The notes under the pieces: model-generated
Told to the model about the DNA's origin: nothing
The model's database searches: none
The model's input: only the letters and a program-made list of their open reading frames with translations
Position numbers and translations under genes: made by a program
Source of the DNA: Mytilisepta virgata
Taxonomy: Eukaryota > Mollusca > Bivalvia > Mytilida > Mytilidae
Assembly: GCA_028015205.1 (NCBI GenBank)
Contig: CM051516.1
Coordinates: 47,434,230 to 47,498,229 of the forward strand
Reading direction: 5' to 3'
Length of the DNA stretch: 64,000 nt
Shown here: one piece after another, positions 23,329-34,275 of the stretch
Position numbering within the stretch: the stretch's first letter is position 1
Layout: each line of letters starts with the position of its first letter

Positions 23329-23352
23329 TATATAAAGGATTTTTCCGACAGA
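23329..23352 (+). promoter_or_regulatory. TATA box and possible start site of an LTR-like promoter
   Basis: A GC-richer stretch (23235-23325) leads to 'ggggatatataaagg' and, about 25 bases on, 'cagattcagttcttc', which resembles an initiator. Downstream, AATAAA occurs at about 23723 and 23966, and the insert ends in CA at 24832. This layout suggests that the right end of the nested insert is the R-U5 end of a + strand LTR. Inference from layout only. Confidence 0.4.
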
Positions 23353-24832
23353 TTCAGTTCTTCTTCTTCTTCTTCCACGTCTTCTGGCTCATTATCAGTC
23401 GAGTAGCTTCAGCTTATTCAGTTTCTTACACATTTTGGTTAGTAATCATGTTTTTCGCGAATTTCGGAATATTTTCCAAAGACCTTTCCTTACTTTTGGC
23501 ATTTCTTATTCAAGTTTAATGTTCTCTTAAACTTGTATCAAAAATTAACAGGACAATTTAGATTTTTCCTGACTTTGAATCATTCTAGTGATGTTTAAAA
23601 CTAAGTCAGAGTTAAACTTTGAGTCAAACTGTATTTTCCCCATTTATCTGAATTGCAAGTAGCACACAATTTCTACTTGATCAGATTTGTTTTCACCCTA
23701 TCAGTTATTTCATTTTATAGAAATAAAGTATTTGCCATTTTCCCATGCCCCTTTTTCATGTAAGGGTTAGGAATCATTTCATGGTTAAGATTTGGACATA
23801 GGAATCCCGATTCATTGCGTTTTCCTATAAATCAGAGAAACTCACAGTTTGCTAGGAATCCTGCAATATAACATTGTCTGATATCATGTTATGCAGAGCA
23901 ATAATTTCATATTTCTAAACTTTCAAATATAGGGATAAGTTAAGGGTTATAGGATTTTCATATAAATAAAGGATAGTTAAAAGTAGGAGTAAAAGTTATT
24001 TTAACTTCTGTGCACTCCAGAAGTTCATTTGTATTATTGAACAATTAACAGTTCAAAATAAGGGATATTATATGCTGTAGTATATATGTTTACCATAGTA
24101 AAACTGGTTGAACACTGAGGCTTATTTTCATATATTGTCAATAGAATAACAAAGCAAATGTTGTACAATTTATTGTTATGAGTAATGCATTGTTAATTGA
24201 ATCAGAATAATAGAATATCTGCTCAACACAGTCTTCTTTCTTCAACATAATTATCTACCATATATCAGCAGCAAAGGCCCACATCTACGCTTCCCTGGCT
24301 ATCTCGTGAGACATTAGACCCTCTTGCTGTCCAACAAGAGACTAATTGATTGCCAGATAGTCCCTGTTCTCTTCAGATAGTCTGTCGGTATCAGCCTTAA
24401 ATTAGAGATCTCCCTCTGGAGTGTCGTTGGTCGTGCTTGTACCATATTCTTGGAGAGTCACCTCCTCCACAGTTGGTATCACTTCCGTCGAACGCATAAC
24501 AGAGTGTGTGTTTAATATTTCCACAGACTAAATTGAGAGAACAGGTCCTTTTCATAAATTATTCTTTTCAACTGAGATTGTAACATTGAAATTTGTTGGA
24601 TTATTCCCCATGTCCCATATCCCTTTATACATATCAATGTTAATGTTCAGAGACAAAATACACATAAAAACATAAATAACCTTGTTCTCAAAAACATTCA
24701 AGATTAGTTGTCTAATCTTGCATTCATTCACTGTGAATTAGTGTCACAGTAGTGCTGGTAACCTGAAAATAACAATCTATTGTCACAGCAGTATTTGGGA
24801 AAAACGAGTGGACCCCTCCCTTGACCGCTACA

Positions 24833-24908
24833 ATATTATACATGTTATAAGGCTACGCAAAACAAATTAGGCCAAGATAAATAATATAATAATTACAATA
24901 TCATAACA
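24833..24908 (-). repeat. 3' LTR, inner part
   Basis: Identical or nearly identical to 30371-30446 of the other LTR, from 'atattatacatg' to 'atcataaca'. On the - strand it begins TGTTATG, directly next to the polypurine tract at 24909-24924. Confidence 0.93.
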
Positions 24909-24924
24909 CCTCCCCCCTTAAAAG
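24909..24924 (-). promoter_or_regulatory. Polypurine tract of the retrotransposon
   Basis: On the - strand the sequence aaggggggagg abuts TGTTATG of the 3' LTR, as expected for the plus-strand primer site of an LTR retroelement. Confidence 0.85.
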
Positions 24925-24990
24925 AAGTTTGAGTATAACGAGAACTTCATGAACAATATATACAAAAATATATAGTATGTTTACACTGTT

Positions 24991-26285
24991 TTAATAAGAT
25001 CTAGATAAAGCATCTGCTATTACATTATCTTTACCTTTAATATGTTTTACAATAATATGATATTCCTGTAACAATAAACTCCACCTAGTCAACCTCTGGT
25101 TCTTGTTTCTCATTTTATGTATGAAGGTGAGAGGATTATGATCAGTATAAACCAGAATAGGATGCATAGTGGGATTTAAATATACATCAAAATGTTGAAG
25201 TGCAGACAACAATGCAAAACATTCTTTTTCAGTAGTGGAATAATTTTTCTGATGTTTATCTAATTTCTTGGAAAGATATGATATATGTTTCTCAACATTA
25301 TCATCTGTTTCTTGATATAAAACAGCTCCAACTCCTACATCACTTGCATCAACGGCAAGTTTGAATTGCTTTTTAAAGTCGGGAGTGATAAGAACGGGAC
25401 TGTTAATTAAAAGTGATTTGCTTTTTTCAAAAGCGTTTTGACAATTATCACTCCAGATGAATTTAGAATCTTTCCGTAAAAGATGAGTCAATGGTTGAAC
25501 AACAGTAGCAAAATTTGAACAAAATTTTCTGTAAAATCCAATCATGCCTAAATATCTCATAAGTTGTTTTTTATTTGTAGGAGGAAGAAAATTGGTAATT
25601 GCATCCACTTTAGACATAATAGGTTTCACTTGACCTTGGCCAACTGTGTGCCCTAAATAATCAACAGTGGCCTTACAAAATTCACTTTTACTAAGATTAA
25701 CAGTCAAATTTGATTGTGACAATCTATCAAAAGTATCATATAAATGTGTTAAATGCTCTTCCCAGCTATCATTACATACAATAAGATCATCAATATAAGC
25801 GTAACAACAGTCTAAATCTTTTATAACATTATTGATCATTCTTTGAAATGTAGCTGGAGCATTTTTCATACCAAACGGCATGACAGTATATTGAAATAAG
25901 CCGTCTGGTGTGACAAAAGCTGATATTTCACGAGCTCTCGGTGTCAAGGGGACCTGCCAGTAACCTTTTAATAAATCAAATTTGCTTACGAATTTTGATT
26001 GTCCAATGTTATCAATGCAATCGTCTATCCTTGGAATCGGATAGGAGTCAGATTTTGAAACTGAGTTTACTTTTCTGAAATCAGTAACGAAACGAAAGGT
26101 TTTATCTGGTTTCGGCACCAGGAGACAAGGAGAGCTCCATTCACTGTTACACGGCTCAATAATATCATTGTCAAGCATATATCTAATTTCTTGTCTCATA
26201 ACATCAAGTTTAAGTGGATTGAGCCGGTAAGGATGTTGCTTAATTGGAGAAGCATCGCCTACATCAACATCATGGTTTTGATTGG
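24991..26285 (-). pseudogene. pol: Retrotransposon reverse transcriptase and RNase H (C-terminal pol)
   Basis: The 402-codon open part (26199-24991) has Ty3/Gypsy RT motifs: SPCLLVPKPDKTFRFVTDFR, the first catalytic Asp in KFDLLKGYWQ (about residue 75), VMPFGMKNAPATFQR, and the active-site YIDD at residues 135-138. RNase H follows (LAVDASDVGVGAVLYQ, then YTDHNPL) and ends ADALSRSY with a stop, so pol ends with RNase H and no integrase follows. Homologous sequence continues upstream of the ATG to about 26285, out of frame with the integrase C-terminus. The stretch 24925-24990 is the short 3' untranslated part. Confidence 0.93.
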
Positions 26286-26326
26286 CACATCTGGAAAAAG
26301 ATTTTTAAAAGAAAATACCAAAGTTC

Positions 26327-27607
26327 TCAATTTTTCTCTGCGAAAGTCAGATGTGCAAGTTTTGAGTCTAAATTTGCCAAAATTTCAGAATTTTTCAATC
26401 TAACAGTTTGTTCCTTAGTCTTGGAATCAAAAGATGGTTCAATTATGTCTGGTTTGTCATGATCGTTCTCCAATTTAACCATGGCTAAAGTGGCAACTGG
26501 TTTACTCTCACCTTCTTTAGTAGGCTCAAAATATGGTTTTAACATATTAATGTGACACACTCTATTTTGTTTACGCCGACCTGGAGTTTTTACAATATAA
26601 TTCAAATCATTGATTTTACTGTCAATTGTATGAGGACCACAGTATTTAGCCTGTAAAGGATGCCCAGGGACTGGCAAAAGTACAAGTACCTTATCACCAG
26701 GCTCAAAAACTCTGTCCCTGGCATCTTTATCATACCATATTTTCATCTTATTCTGTACAGTTTTTAAGTTTTTCTGAGCAATTTGACAAGCAGTATACAA
26801 TATTTCTTTAAATCTAGATACATAGTCTAGAAGATTCAAGTCAGTGTGTTCAGTAAGCCATTTTTCCTTAACCAATTTCAAAGGTCCCCTTACAGTATGA
26901 CCAAACACTAACTCAAAGGGGCTAAAACCAAGGGATTCTTGAACAGCCTCTCGGACCGCAAAAAGTAGAAAGTGAACACCATCATCCCAGTCCCTATCAA
27001 ATTGAAGAAATGTTTGATGAAAACGTTCTCAGGCACCTTGAGATTCTGGATGATAAGCACTTGATCTATACTGAGCAATCCCTAACTGGTAAACGACCTG
27101 CTGAAATAAACGTGACATAAAATTTGAACCCTAGTCGGATTGTATAGGCTTAGGAAGTCCTACTAATGTGAAAAATTTGATAAGAGCTTTGACAATAGTT
27201 GGTGTCTTGATATTCCTTAAGGGAATAGCCTCAGGAAAACGAGTGGATGTACACATGATCGTTAATAAATAAGCATTTCCAGTCTTGGTCTTTGGTAAAG
27301 GTCCAACGCAATCAATAAGTACTCGGCTGAAAGGTTCTTCAAAGGCTGGAATTGGCAGAAGTGGTGCTGGTGGTATTTTCTGGTTAGGCTTGCCAACAAC
27401 ATGGCATATATGGCATGATTTACAGTATTCTGTGACATCATTTCTAAGTCTGGGCCAGTAGAAATGTAATATCTTAAGGCAAGTCTTCCTTATACCTAAA
27501 TGTCCAGCCAATGGGGGTGTCATGGGCAAGACCAATAATTTCTTGCCTATAGACTTTAGGCACCACCACTTGGTATACCACTCTCCATTCCTCCTCTGGG
27601 AAAGCAT
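26327..27607 (-). pseudogene. pol: Retrotransposon integrase, upstream of RT, with stops
   Basis: The first part (27607-27131) carries the HHCC zinc finger (H36, H48, C65, C68) and the first catalytic Asp in LIDCVGPLP (D99); it ends right after the second catalytic Asp region (KPIQSD), where an in-frame TAG stands. Homology continues past it with the catalytic Glu region near 27030, broken by a TGA. The 193-codon part 26908-26327 is the C-terminal domain (FEPGDKVLVLLPVPGHPLQA, then YCGPHTI and CHINMLKPYF), the GPY/F-like module. The domain lies between protease and RT, not after RNase H. Defective as it stands. Confidence 0.9.
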
Positions 27608-28445
27608 CAGGGGGCCTCCACTTCCTCATCAAAATGCCGTCTTGATGGTAGTAACATTCGGCCACTTTGTCTGCTTCTTCTTGTGGTAGAGCCCTCTTGC
27701 AGAGCTGAAGAACCTCAGGGTCTTTATTCTGTTCTTCCCTAAATGTTCTTTTTTCTAACGAATGGCTGTTCACGTCTGGACATGGCATAATTACATGCTT
27801 GTTAGTACCAGGTGGTCTTATGGCCTTTTCTGAGCTACCGAGACCTTCAATGTCGGCAATGAAAGTGTCAGAAAGGTCCATATAATCATACTGGCCTTCT
27901 TGTAAATCCTCGTCTTGTTGTTTTCTTACCATCGCCCTAGTAACAACACAAGCTGGATACAGTTCAGCATCATCTTCAGGTGATTTAACATCCACCACCG
28001 GTTCACTTGTAACAATTGGTTCAGCAACCACTTTGTTCCTAGCTAGATCATTTCCTAGCAATAATGAAACACCCTCAACAGGGAGAGTAGGACGAACACC
28101 CACAACAACTGATCCAGTAGTTAAATCTGACTTCAAATAAATACGATGGAGGGGAACATCTATACAACCTAACTCCACACCTCGTAACAAAACGGAGGCA
28201 CCAACGGACGTCTCCTCGGACAAAGGCAACACACCTTCTAACAACAAAGACTGAGAAGCTCCAGTGTCCCGTAAAATCTTAATAGGCTGATGAGTAGTAT
28301 TATTAACAATAGAAACAAACCCATCAGACATAAAAGGTTTATAATCCTCCATGTTATCACAAAAACTGGACTTAAAAGCCTGACTCGCAGGACATTCCAA
28401 CTTATTGGTAACAAGCACTGGACTTGGGCTTATGATCTCTTTCAT
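27474..28445 (-). pseudogene. pol: Retrotransposon aspartic protease region
   Basis: An open stretch of 323 codons on the - strand has the retropepsin active site DTGA at residues 60-63 (KILRDTGASQSLLL) and the later hydrophobic-Gly pattern LLLGNDLA. A long linker follows, and the end overlaps the integrase start in another frame: a five-C tract near 27516 marks a one-base indel relative to the integrase frame. Its frame also differs from that of the zinc knuckle just upstream, so the protease would need a +1 shift from gag or the copy is damaged there too. Confidence 0.85.
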
Positions 28446-28459
28446 TCTTGTTCTGGAGT

Positions 28460-29732
28460 CTAAAACAATCAGCCATCAGGTGACCATTTTTCTTACAATA
28501 AGCACAAGTTAGTGACTTCTTCTCAAAAGTATCAAATTTTGGACCAGACATATTATAACTAGACGGACTCTTATTCTGTGCAACAGGCTTACTATCAGTA
28601 CGTTCAGTGCTTTGATTTTTGTAATTTTGTAATTTCCGCCTGAAGTATTAAAATTTTGACCTTTGAAACTTCTTTTATGTGAAATGGTATAATTATCGGA
28701 AACAACAGCTGCATCTTGCAATGTCTCAACAGTTTTGTCATCTGAATGTGTTTTTAAGTCTAAATTAATACACTGCTTGAACTCTTCTAATAACATTAAT
28801 TGTCTTAATTTATCAAAATTTTTATCTATTTTCTTTGACGTAAGCCATTTATCAAATAGATCTTTTTCCCTAGCAAATTCAACATAGGTTTGTGTTTCAA
28901 ACTTTTTATAAGACCTAAATTTCTGTCTATATGCTTCTGGCACTAGCTCATAAGCTTTCAAAACTTCCTGTTTAACAGTGTCATAATCAGAACTTTTTTC
29001 TGAAGAAAGAGCTGAGTAAATTTCAGCGGCCTTGTCCACAAAAACACTTTGCAGCATTGTAGTCCAATAAGGCTTTGGCCATTTCAAATTTTGAGCAATT
29101 TTCTCAAACTGTGGTAAAAATTTATCAACTGTTTTTTCACAAAATTTGGGAACCAAACGTATATTTTTTGCTGCATCAAAATGTTCTGATTTTGACTCAT
29201 ATTTAGTTTTGCTTTCTACTTTAGCTATTTCTATTTTTATTTTCTCCATCTCTAACCTTTCCCTCATTTCAAGTTCTGCCTGTAATTGTTTTTCTTTAAA
29301 TTCATCTTCTTTTTCTAATTGTTTTAATTTAACTTCGTTTTCCAATTGTTTTAATTTAAATTCATCTTCTTTTTCTAATTGTTTTAATTTAACTCCGTTT
29401 TCCAATTGTTTTAATTTAAATTCATCTTCTTTTTCTAATTGTTGTAATTTAACTTCGTTTTCCAATTGTTTTAATTTCGGTTCATGTTCTAATTCAAGCT
29501 GTTTTAATTTGAAAGAATCAACATTTTCGACCTTGAGGTCAAGAGCCTCTTCACCAAAATGTTCTAAGTCAACTAAATTGTCTATTACCAATTTTTTTAT
29601 AATTTGTTTTCTCATAGATACTCTAAAATCTATTTTTAGATGTTTAGCAAGCAACACTAATTCTTCTTTCTTTAATTTATCAAACCCTTCCAGGTTTGGC
29701 GTTTTCAAAAATTTACCAGCATCAAATGCCAT
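28460..29732 (-). pseudogene. gag: Retrotransposon gag with coiled-coil repeats and CCHC knuckle
   Basis: The ATG is at 29732, about 65 bases inside the primer-binding site. The first 200 residues are helical; residues of roughly 85-145 consist of three tandem 20-residue units of the type EVKLKQLEKEDEFKLKQLEN. The middle part resembles retrotransposon capsid (KFRSYKKFETQTYVEFARE). A short duplication in the DNA near 28625-28635 shifts the frame, after which the other frame encodes a CCHC knuckle CAYCKKNGHLMADC (28466-28505). The nominal stop of the 407-codon frame at 28509 is therefore an artefact of that shift. Confidence 0.88.
29287..29490 (-). repeat. 60-bp tandem repeat inside gag
   Basis: Alternating 'ttttaatttaaattcatctt' and 'taatttaacttcgttttcca' blocks repeat with a 60-bp period, about 3.3 copies, and encode the 20-residue coiled-coil units of gag. 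Multiples of three are kept, so the frame stays open. Confidence 0.9.
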
Positions 29733-29796
29733 TTTGTAGAATTTTGTTGGCTAATTCTAATAAAAATACTGAAAAAATTTAATAAGATATTAACGT

Positions 29797-29816
29797 TATC
29801 CCGAGACGAGCCCCCA
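29797..29816 (-). promoter_or_regulatory. Primer-binding site, tRNA-Pro-like
   Basis: On the - strand, five bases after the 5' LTR end (GTAACA), the sequence TGGGGGCTCGTC... appears. It is complementary to the 3' end of a proline tRNA as used by many retroelements, with one base more than the vertebrate tRNA-Pro 3' end in the T-stem part. The mussel tRNA itself was not compared. Confidence 0.7.
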
Positions 29817-29821
29817 ATTTC

Positions 29822-30446
29822 TGTTACGGCCGAAATCACCTTTAAATTGTAGCCAACAAAAGACACAAATCAATAATAAAATTTAACAAGATTTATTATA
29901 TACAAGTTTACAAAAAAATATTACACAAACTAAAATGTCAACTTAACTGTTCAAAATCCTTCGTCTTTTCCTAATCCGGAATTCTTCTCGTCACTGTTGC
30001 GGGAATCCAAACGGAATATTATATCCAATCAGTCACAATCTAGTATGATGTAACGTAAATAAAAGTGTGTCAAGTACGATGTGTGAAACGTAAATAAAAG
30101 TGTGTCAATCCAACAGCTGAGAACACAAGAATGTTAATGTCCGGTCCAATATGTTATGTTCTGAAAGTCTAACTTTCTTGTCCGTATATAAACTGTAGGA
30201 CGGAAACTTCTGGAATACGGTAGAATTTTGAATTACACCAGAATTATTACGTACATGTAAGTCAAATAGAAAGTTCTAGTCATTCCATCAGTATCTATTA
30301 TTGTTCCAGTGATTTCTAAACTGCGCAGTTATAACATTATTTGGTAAACAACTACACGTATTATGTAAACATATTATACATGTTATAAGGCTACGCAAAA
30401 CAAATTAGGCCAAGATAAATAATATAATAATTACAATATCATAACA
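29822..30446 (-). repeat. 5' LTR (intact, 625 bp)
   Basis: It begins TGTTACGG and ends ATAACA on the + strand, i.e. TGTTAT...GTAACA on the - strand. It matches the split 3' LTR over its whole length with only a few substitutions and two deletions (21 and 6 bp) in the other copy. It is followed directly by the ATAT duplication and resumption of the 53-bp array. Confidence 0.95.
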
Positions 30447-33400
30447 ATATATACACTGTATTTACCCACGTTGCTGATCCCCCAGACTGGACAAATGTGA
30501 TATATACACTGTATTTACCTACATTGTTGATCCCTCAAACCAGACAAAGGTAATATATTTACTACAGTTGTTGGCCCCGTAAACTGGACAAAGGTTATAT
30601 ATACACTGTATTTACATACGTTGTTCATCTCTCAGACTGGACAAAAGTTATATATACACGGTATTTACCTACGTTGTTGATCCCCCAGACTGGACAAAGG
30701 TTATATATACACTCTATCTACCCACGTTGTTGGTCCCTAAAACTTGAGAAAGGTTATATATACAGAGCATTTACCTGCGTTGTTCATCCCTCAGACTGGA
30801 CATAGCTTATATACAATGTAGCTATCTACGTTTATGATCCCTCAGACTGGACAAAGGTTATATACACTGTATTTACCTACGTTGTTCATCCCTCAGACTG
30901 GACAAAGATTATATATACACTGTATTTAACTACCTTGTCGATCACACAGACTGGACAAAGGTTATATATACACTGTATTTACCTACGTTCTTCGTCCCTC
31001 AGACTTGAGAAAGGTTATATATACAGAGCATTCACCTGAGTTGTTCATCCCTCAGACTGGACAAAGGTTATATATACAATGTAGCTATCTACGTTTATGA
31101 TCCCCCAGACTGGACAAATGTTATATTGTATATACACTGTATAAACCCACGTTGTTGGTCCATCAGACTGGACAAAAGTTATAAATACACTCTATTTACC
31201 TACGTAGTTCATCCCTCATATTGAAAAAATATTATATATACATTGTATTTACCTACGTTGTTGATCCCTCAGACTGAACAAAGGTTATATCTACACTATA
31301 TTTACGTACATCGTTGATCCCTCAGTTTGAACAAAGGTTATATATACACTGTATTTACCTACGTTCTTGATCACTCAGATTGGAGAAGGCTATAAATACA
31401 CTGTACCTACAGTGTTGTAAAGACTGGACAAAGGTTATATATACACTCTATTTTCCCACGTTCGTGATCCCTGAGTTTGGACAAATGTTATATATACACT
31501 GTATGTACCTACGTTGTCAATCACTCAGACTGGACAAAGGTTATATATACACTGTATTTACCTACAGTGTTGATCCCTCAGGCTATAGAAAGGTTATATA
31601 CACTGTATTTACCTACGTTGTTCGTCCCTCAGACTTGAGAAAGGTTATACACACTGTATTAACCTACATTATGGGTCCCTTAGACTGGACAAAGGTTATA
31701 TATACACTGTATTTACCAACAGTGTTGATCCCTCAGGCTATAGAAAGGTTATATATACACTGTATTTACCTACGTTGTTCGTCCCTCAGACTTGAGAAAG
31801 GTTATACACACTGTATTAACCTACATTATTGGTCCCTCAGACTGGACAAAGGTTATATATACACTGTATTTATAAACGTTGTTGGTCCCTCAGACTAGAC
31901 AAAGGTAATATATACACTGTATTTACCGACGTTCTTGATCACTCAGATTGGACAAGGTTATATATACACTGTACTTACCTACATTGTTGATCCCGTAGGC
32001 TATAGAAACGTAATATATCCACTGTATTTACCTACATTATTGATCCCCCACACTGGACAAAGGTTATATATACTGTATTTTCCCATGTTCGTGATCCCTG
32101 AGACTGGACAAGTGTTATATATACACTGTATTTACCTCGATCACTCAGACTGGACAAAGGTTATATATACACTGTATCTACCTACGTTGTTCGTCCCTCA
32201 GACTTGAGAAAGGTTATATACACAGTGCATTTACCTGTACATGTGTTGTTCATCCCTCAGACTGGACATAGGTTGTATATACAATGTAACTATCTACGTT
32301 TATGATCCCTTAGACTTGACAAAGTTTATATATATACTGTATTTGCCTTTATTGTTGATCCATTAGAGTGGACAAATGTTATATATACACTGTATTTACC
32401 TGCTTTGTTCATCCGTCTGACTGGACAAAGTTTATATATACACTGTATTTGCCTTTATTGTTGATCCATTAGAGTTGACAAATGTTATATATACACTGTA
32501 TTTACCTACGTTGTCAATCACTCAGACTGGACAAACTTTATATATACACTGTATTTGCCTTCATTGTTGATCCCTTAGAGTGGACAAATGTTATATATAC
32601 ACTGTATTTACCTGCTTTGTTCATCCGTCTGACTGGACAAAGGTTATATATACACTGTATTTACCTACGGTCTTCACCCCCCCCCCCCCCTCAGACTGGA
32701 CATTATTGATCCCCCACACTGGACAAAGGTTATATATACACTGTATTTTCCCACGTTCGTGATCTTTGAGACTGGACAAATGTTATATATACACTGTATT
32801 TACCTACGTTGCAAATCACTCAGACTGGGCAAAGGTTATATATACACTGTATTTACCTACCTTGTTCGTCCTTCAGACTTGAAAAAGGTTATATATACAG
32901 AGCATTTACCTGCGTTGTTCATCCCTCAGATTGGACAAATGTTATATATACAATGTAGCTATCTACGTTTATGATCCCTCAGACTGGACAAAGGTAATAT
33001 ATACACTGCATTTACCTATGTTGTTCATCCCTCTGACTGAACAAAGGTTATATATACAATGTAGCTTTCTACGTTTATGATCCCTCAGACTGGACAAAGC
33101 TATATATATATATATATACTGCAGTTACCAACGTTGGTGATCCCTCGGACTAGACAAGGGTATTATATATATACTGTATCTATCTACGTTGTTGGTCCCT
33201 CAGACTGGACAAAGGTTATATACAGTGTATTCAACCACGTAAGTGATCCCGCACACTAGACAAAGATTATGTATACACTGTATTTACCTACGTTTTTCAT
33301 CCCCCAGACTGGAGAAATAATATATATACACTGTATTTACCTACGTTGTCAATCACTCAGACTGGACAAAGGTTATTTATACACTGTATTTACCTACGAT

Positions 33401-33688
33401 TTTCGTCCCTCAGACTTGAAAAAGGTTATATATACAGAGCATTTACCTGCGTTGTTCATCTCTCAGACTAAACAAAGGTTATATATACAATGTAGCTTTC
33501 TACGATTATGCTCCCTCGGACTGGACAAAGGTTATATACACTGTATCTACCTACGTTGTTCGTCCTTCAGACTGGACAAAGGTTATATATACACTGTATT
33601 TACGTATATATACCTACGTTGTTGATCCCTCTGACTGGACAAAGGTTATATATACACTGTATCTATCTTCGTTGTTGATCCCTCAAAA
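30447..33688 (+). repeat. 53-bp minisatellite array, segment 2 (about 60 copies)
   Basis: Continues the unit broken at 12935 ('atatatacactgtattta'). Copies vary in the 'gttgttgatccctc' part (gttgttcatccc, gttgtcgatcac, gttcgtgatccc). A C-run sits at about 32681-32694 and a (TA)n expansion at about 33106. The longest apparent open frame (31380-31898, 172 codons) is made entirely of repeat units. Confidence 0.95.
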
Positions 33689-34275
33689 TAACAATCCAAA
33701 GATACTTATATTAGATATAGTAAATTTATACTATGCTATATACGACGCATTTCAAGGAGTTACCTCTCATCAGCAGCATTAAAACCGAAACATTTGGAAG
33801 ACCAAAAACCAAACTTATATTAAACAAGTAGTACTAAATCAAAAATACCGAAAAAGGAAGCCAAATTTCAGCTAAGGAAATCTACCATGTGCAATACAAG
33901 GAATGAACCCTTAGTATTTCTATTATTTTTGAATTTTGCTAAATACTGGTAATTTCTGTAACAAATCAATGAATAATCATGTCAGACAAGTCTGACGACT
34001 GGGTTGGCGAATACCCTCGGGGACATAGGGTCCACCAGCAGAGGCATCATCCCAGGATTTTCAAAATAACAATCCAAAGATACTTATATTAGATATAGTA
34101 AATTTATACTATGTTGTATACGACGCATTTCAAGGAGTTACCTCTCATCAGCAGCATTAAAACCGAAACATTTGGAAGACCAAAAACCAAACTTATATTA
34201 AACAAGAAGTACTCAACCAAAAATACCGAAATAGGAAGCCAAATTTCAGTTAAGGAGATCTACCATGTGCAATAA
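33689..34275 (+). repeat. 590-bp insert in the array, internally duplicated
   Basis: It begins 'aaaataacaatccaaagat' and repeats itself from 34064: copy 1 is 33689-34063, and copy 2 (34064-34275) contains only the first about 210 bp, ending 'ctaccatgtgcaat'. The copies share 'cgacgcatttcaaggagtta' with few differences. The array unit is interrupted in 'ccctca' and resumes with 'ctagacaaag'. No coding sequence. Confidence 0.85.

Larger units (their letters stand above)
13462..24832 (+). mobile_element. 11.37-kb nested insert with TG...CA ends inside the 3' LTR
   Basis: The host LTR is broken after 'gtaaacataa' and resumes with 'atattatacatg'. The insert begins TGTAATATTTTGCATTG and ends TTGACCGCTACA. 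The flanking 4-mers ataa/atat fit a 4-bp target duplication with one change. I see no gag, pol, transposase or helicase frame. It contains an LTR-like promoter (23329), a SINE, a LINE 3' end, hairpins and three exon-like pieces. It may be a large non-autonomous LTR derivative or a solo LTR that later took up other insertions. No second copy of either terminus was found inside it. Confidence 0.6.
12936..30446 (-). mobile_element. Ty3/Gypsy-type LTR retrotransposon with INT before RT (Gmr1-like order)
   Basis: The element lies on the - strand: 5' LTR at 29822-30446, primer-binding site, gag, protease, integrase, reverse transcriptase/RNase H, polypurine tract, then a 3' LTR (12936-13461 plus 24833-24908) split by an 11.37-kb insert. 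Both LTRs have TGTTATG...GTAACA ends and a 4-bp ATAT target duplication lies at 12932-12935 and 30447-30450. Canonical Ty3/Gypsy elements have RT before INT; the reverse order is known for Gmr1-like elements. Frameshifts and stops show that this copy is defective. Confidence 0.9.

Noticed and set aside
29146..29739. 197-codon open frame on the + strand rich in Phe-Ser-Asn
   Set aside because: It is the antisense shadow of the gag coiled-coil region, produced by its repetitive codons.
31380..31898. 172-codon open frame and several others of 60-118 codons in the 53-bp array
   Set aside because: They consist only of minisatellite units, start and stop at random unit variants, and have no splice or start context.
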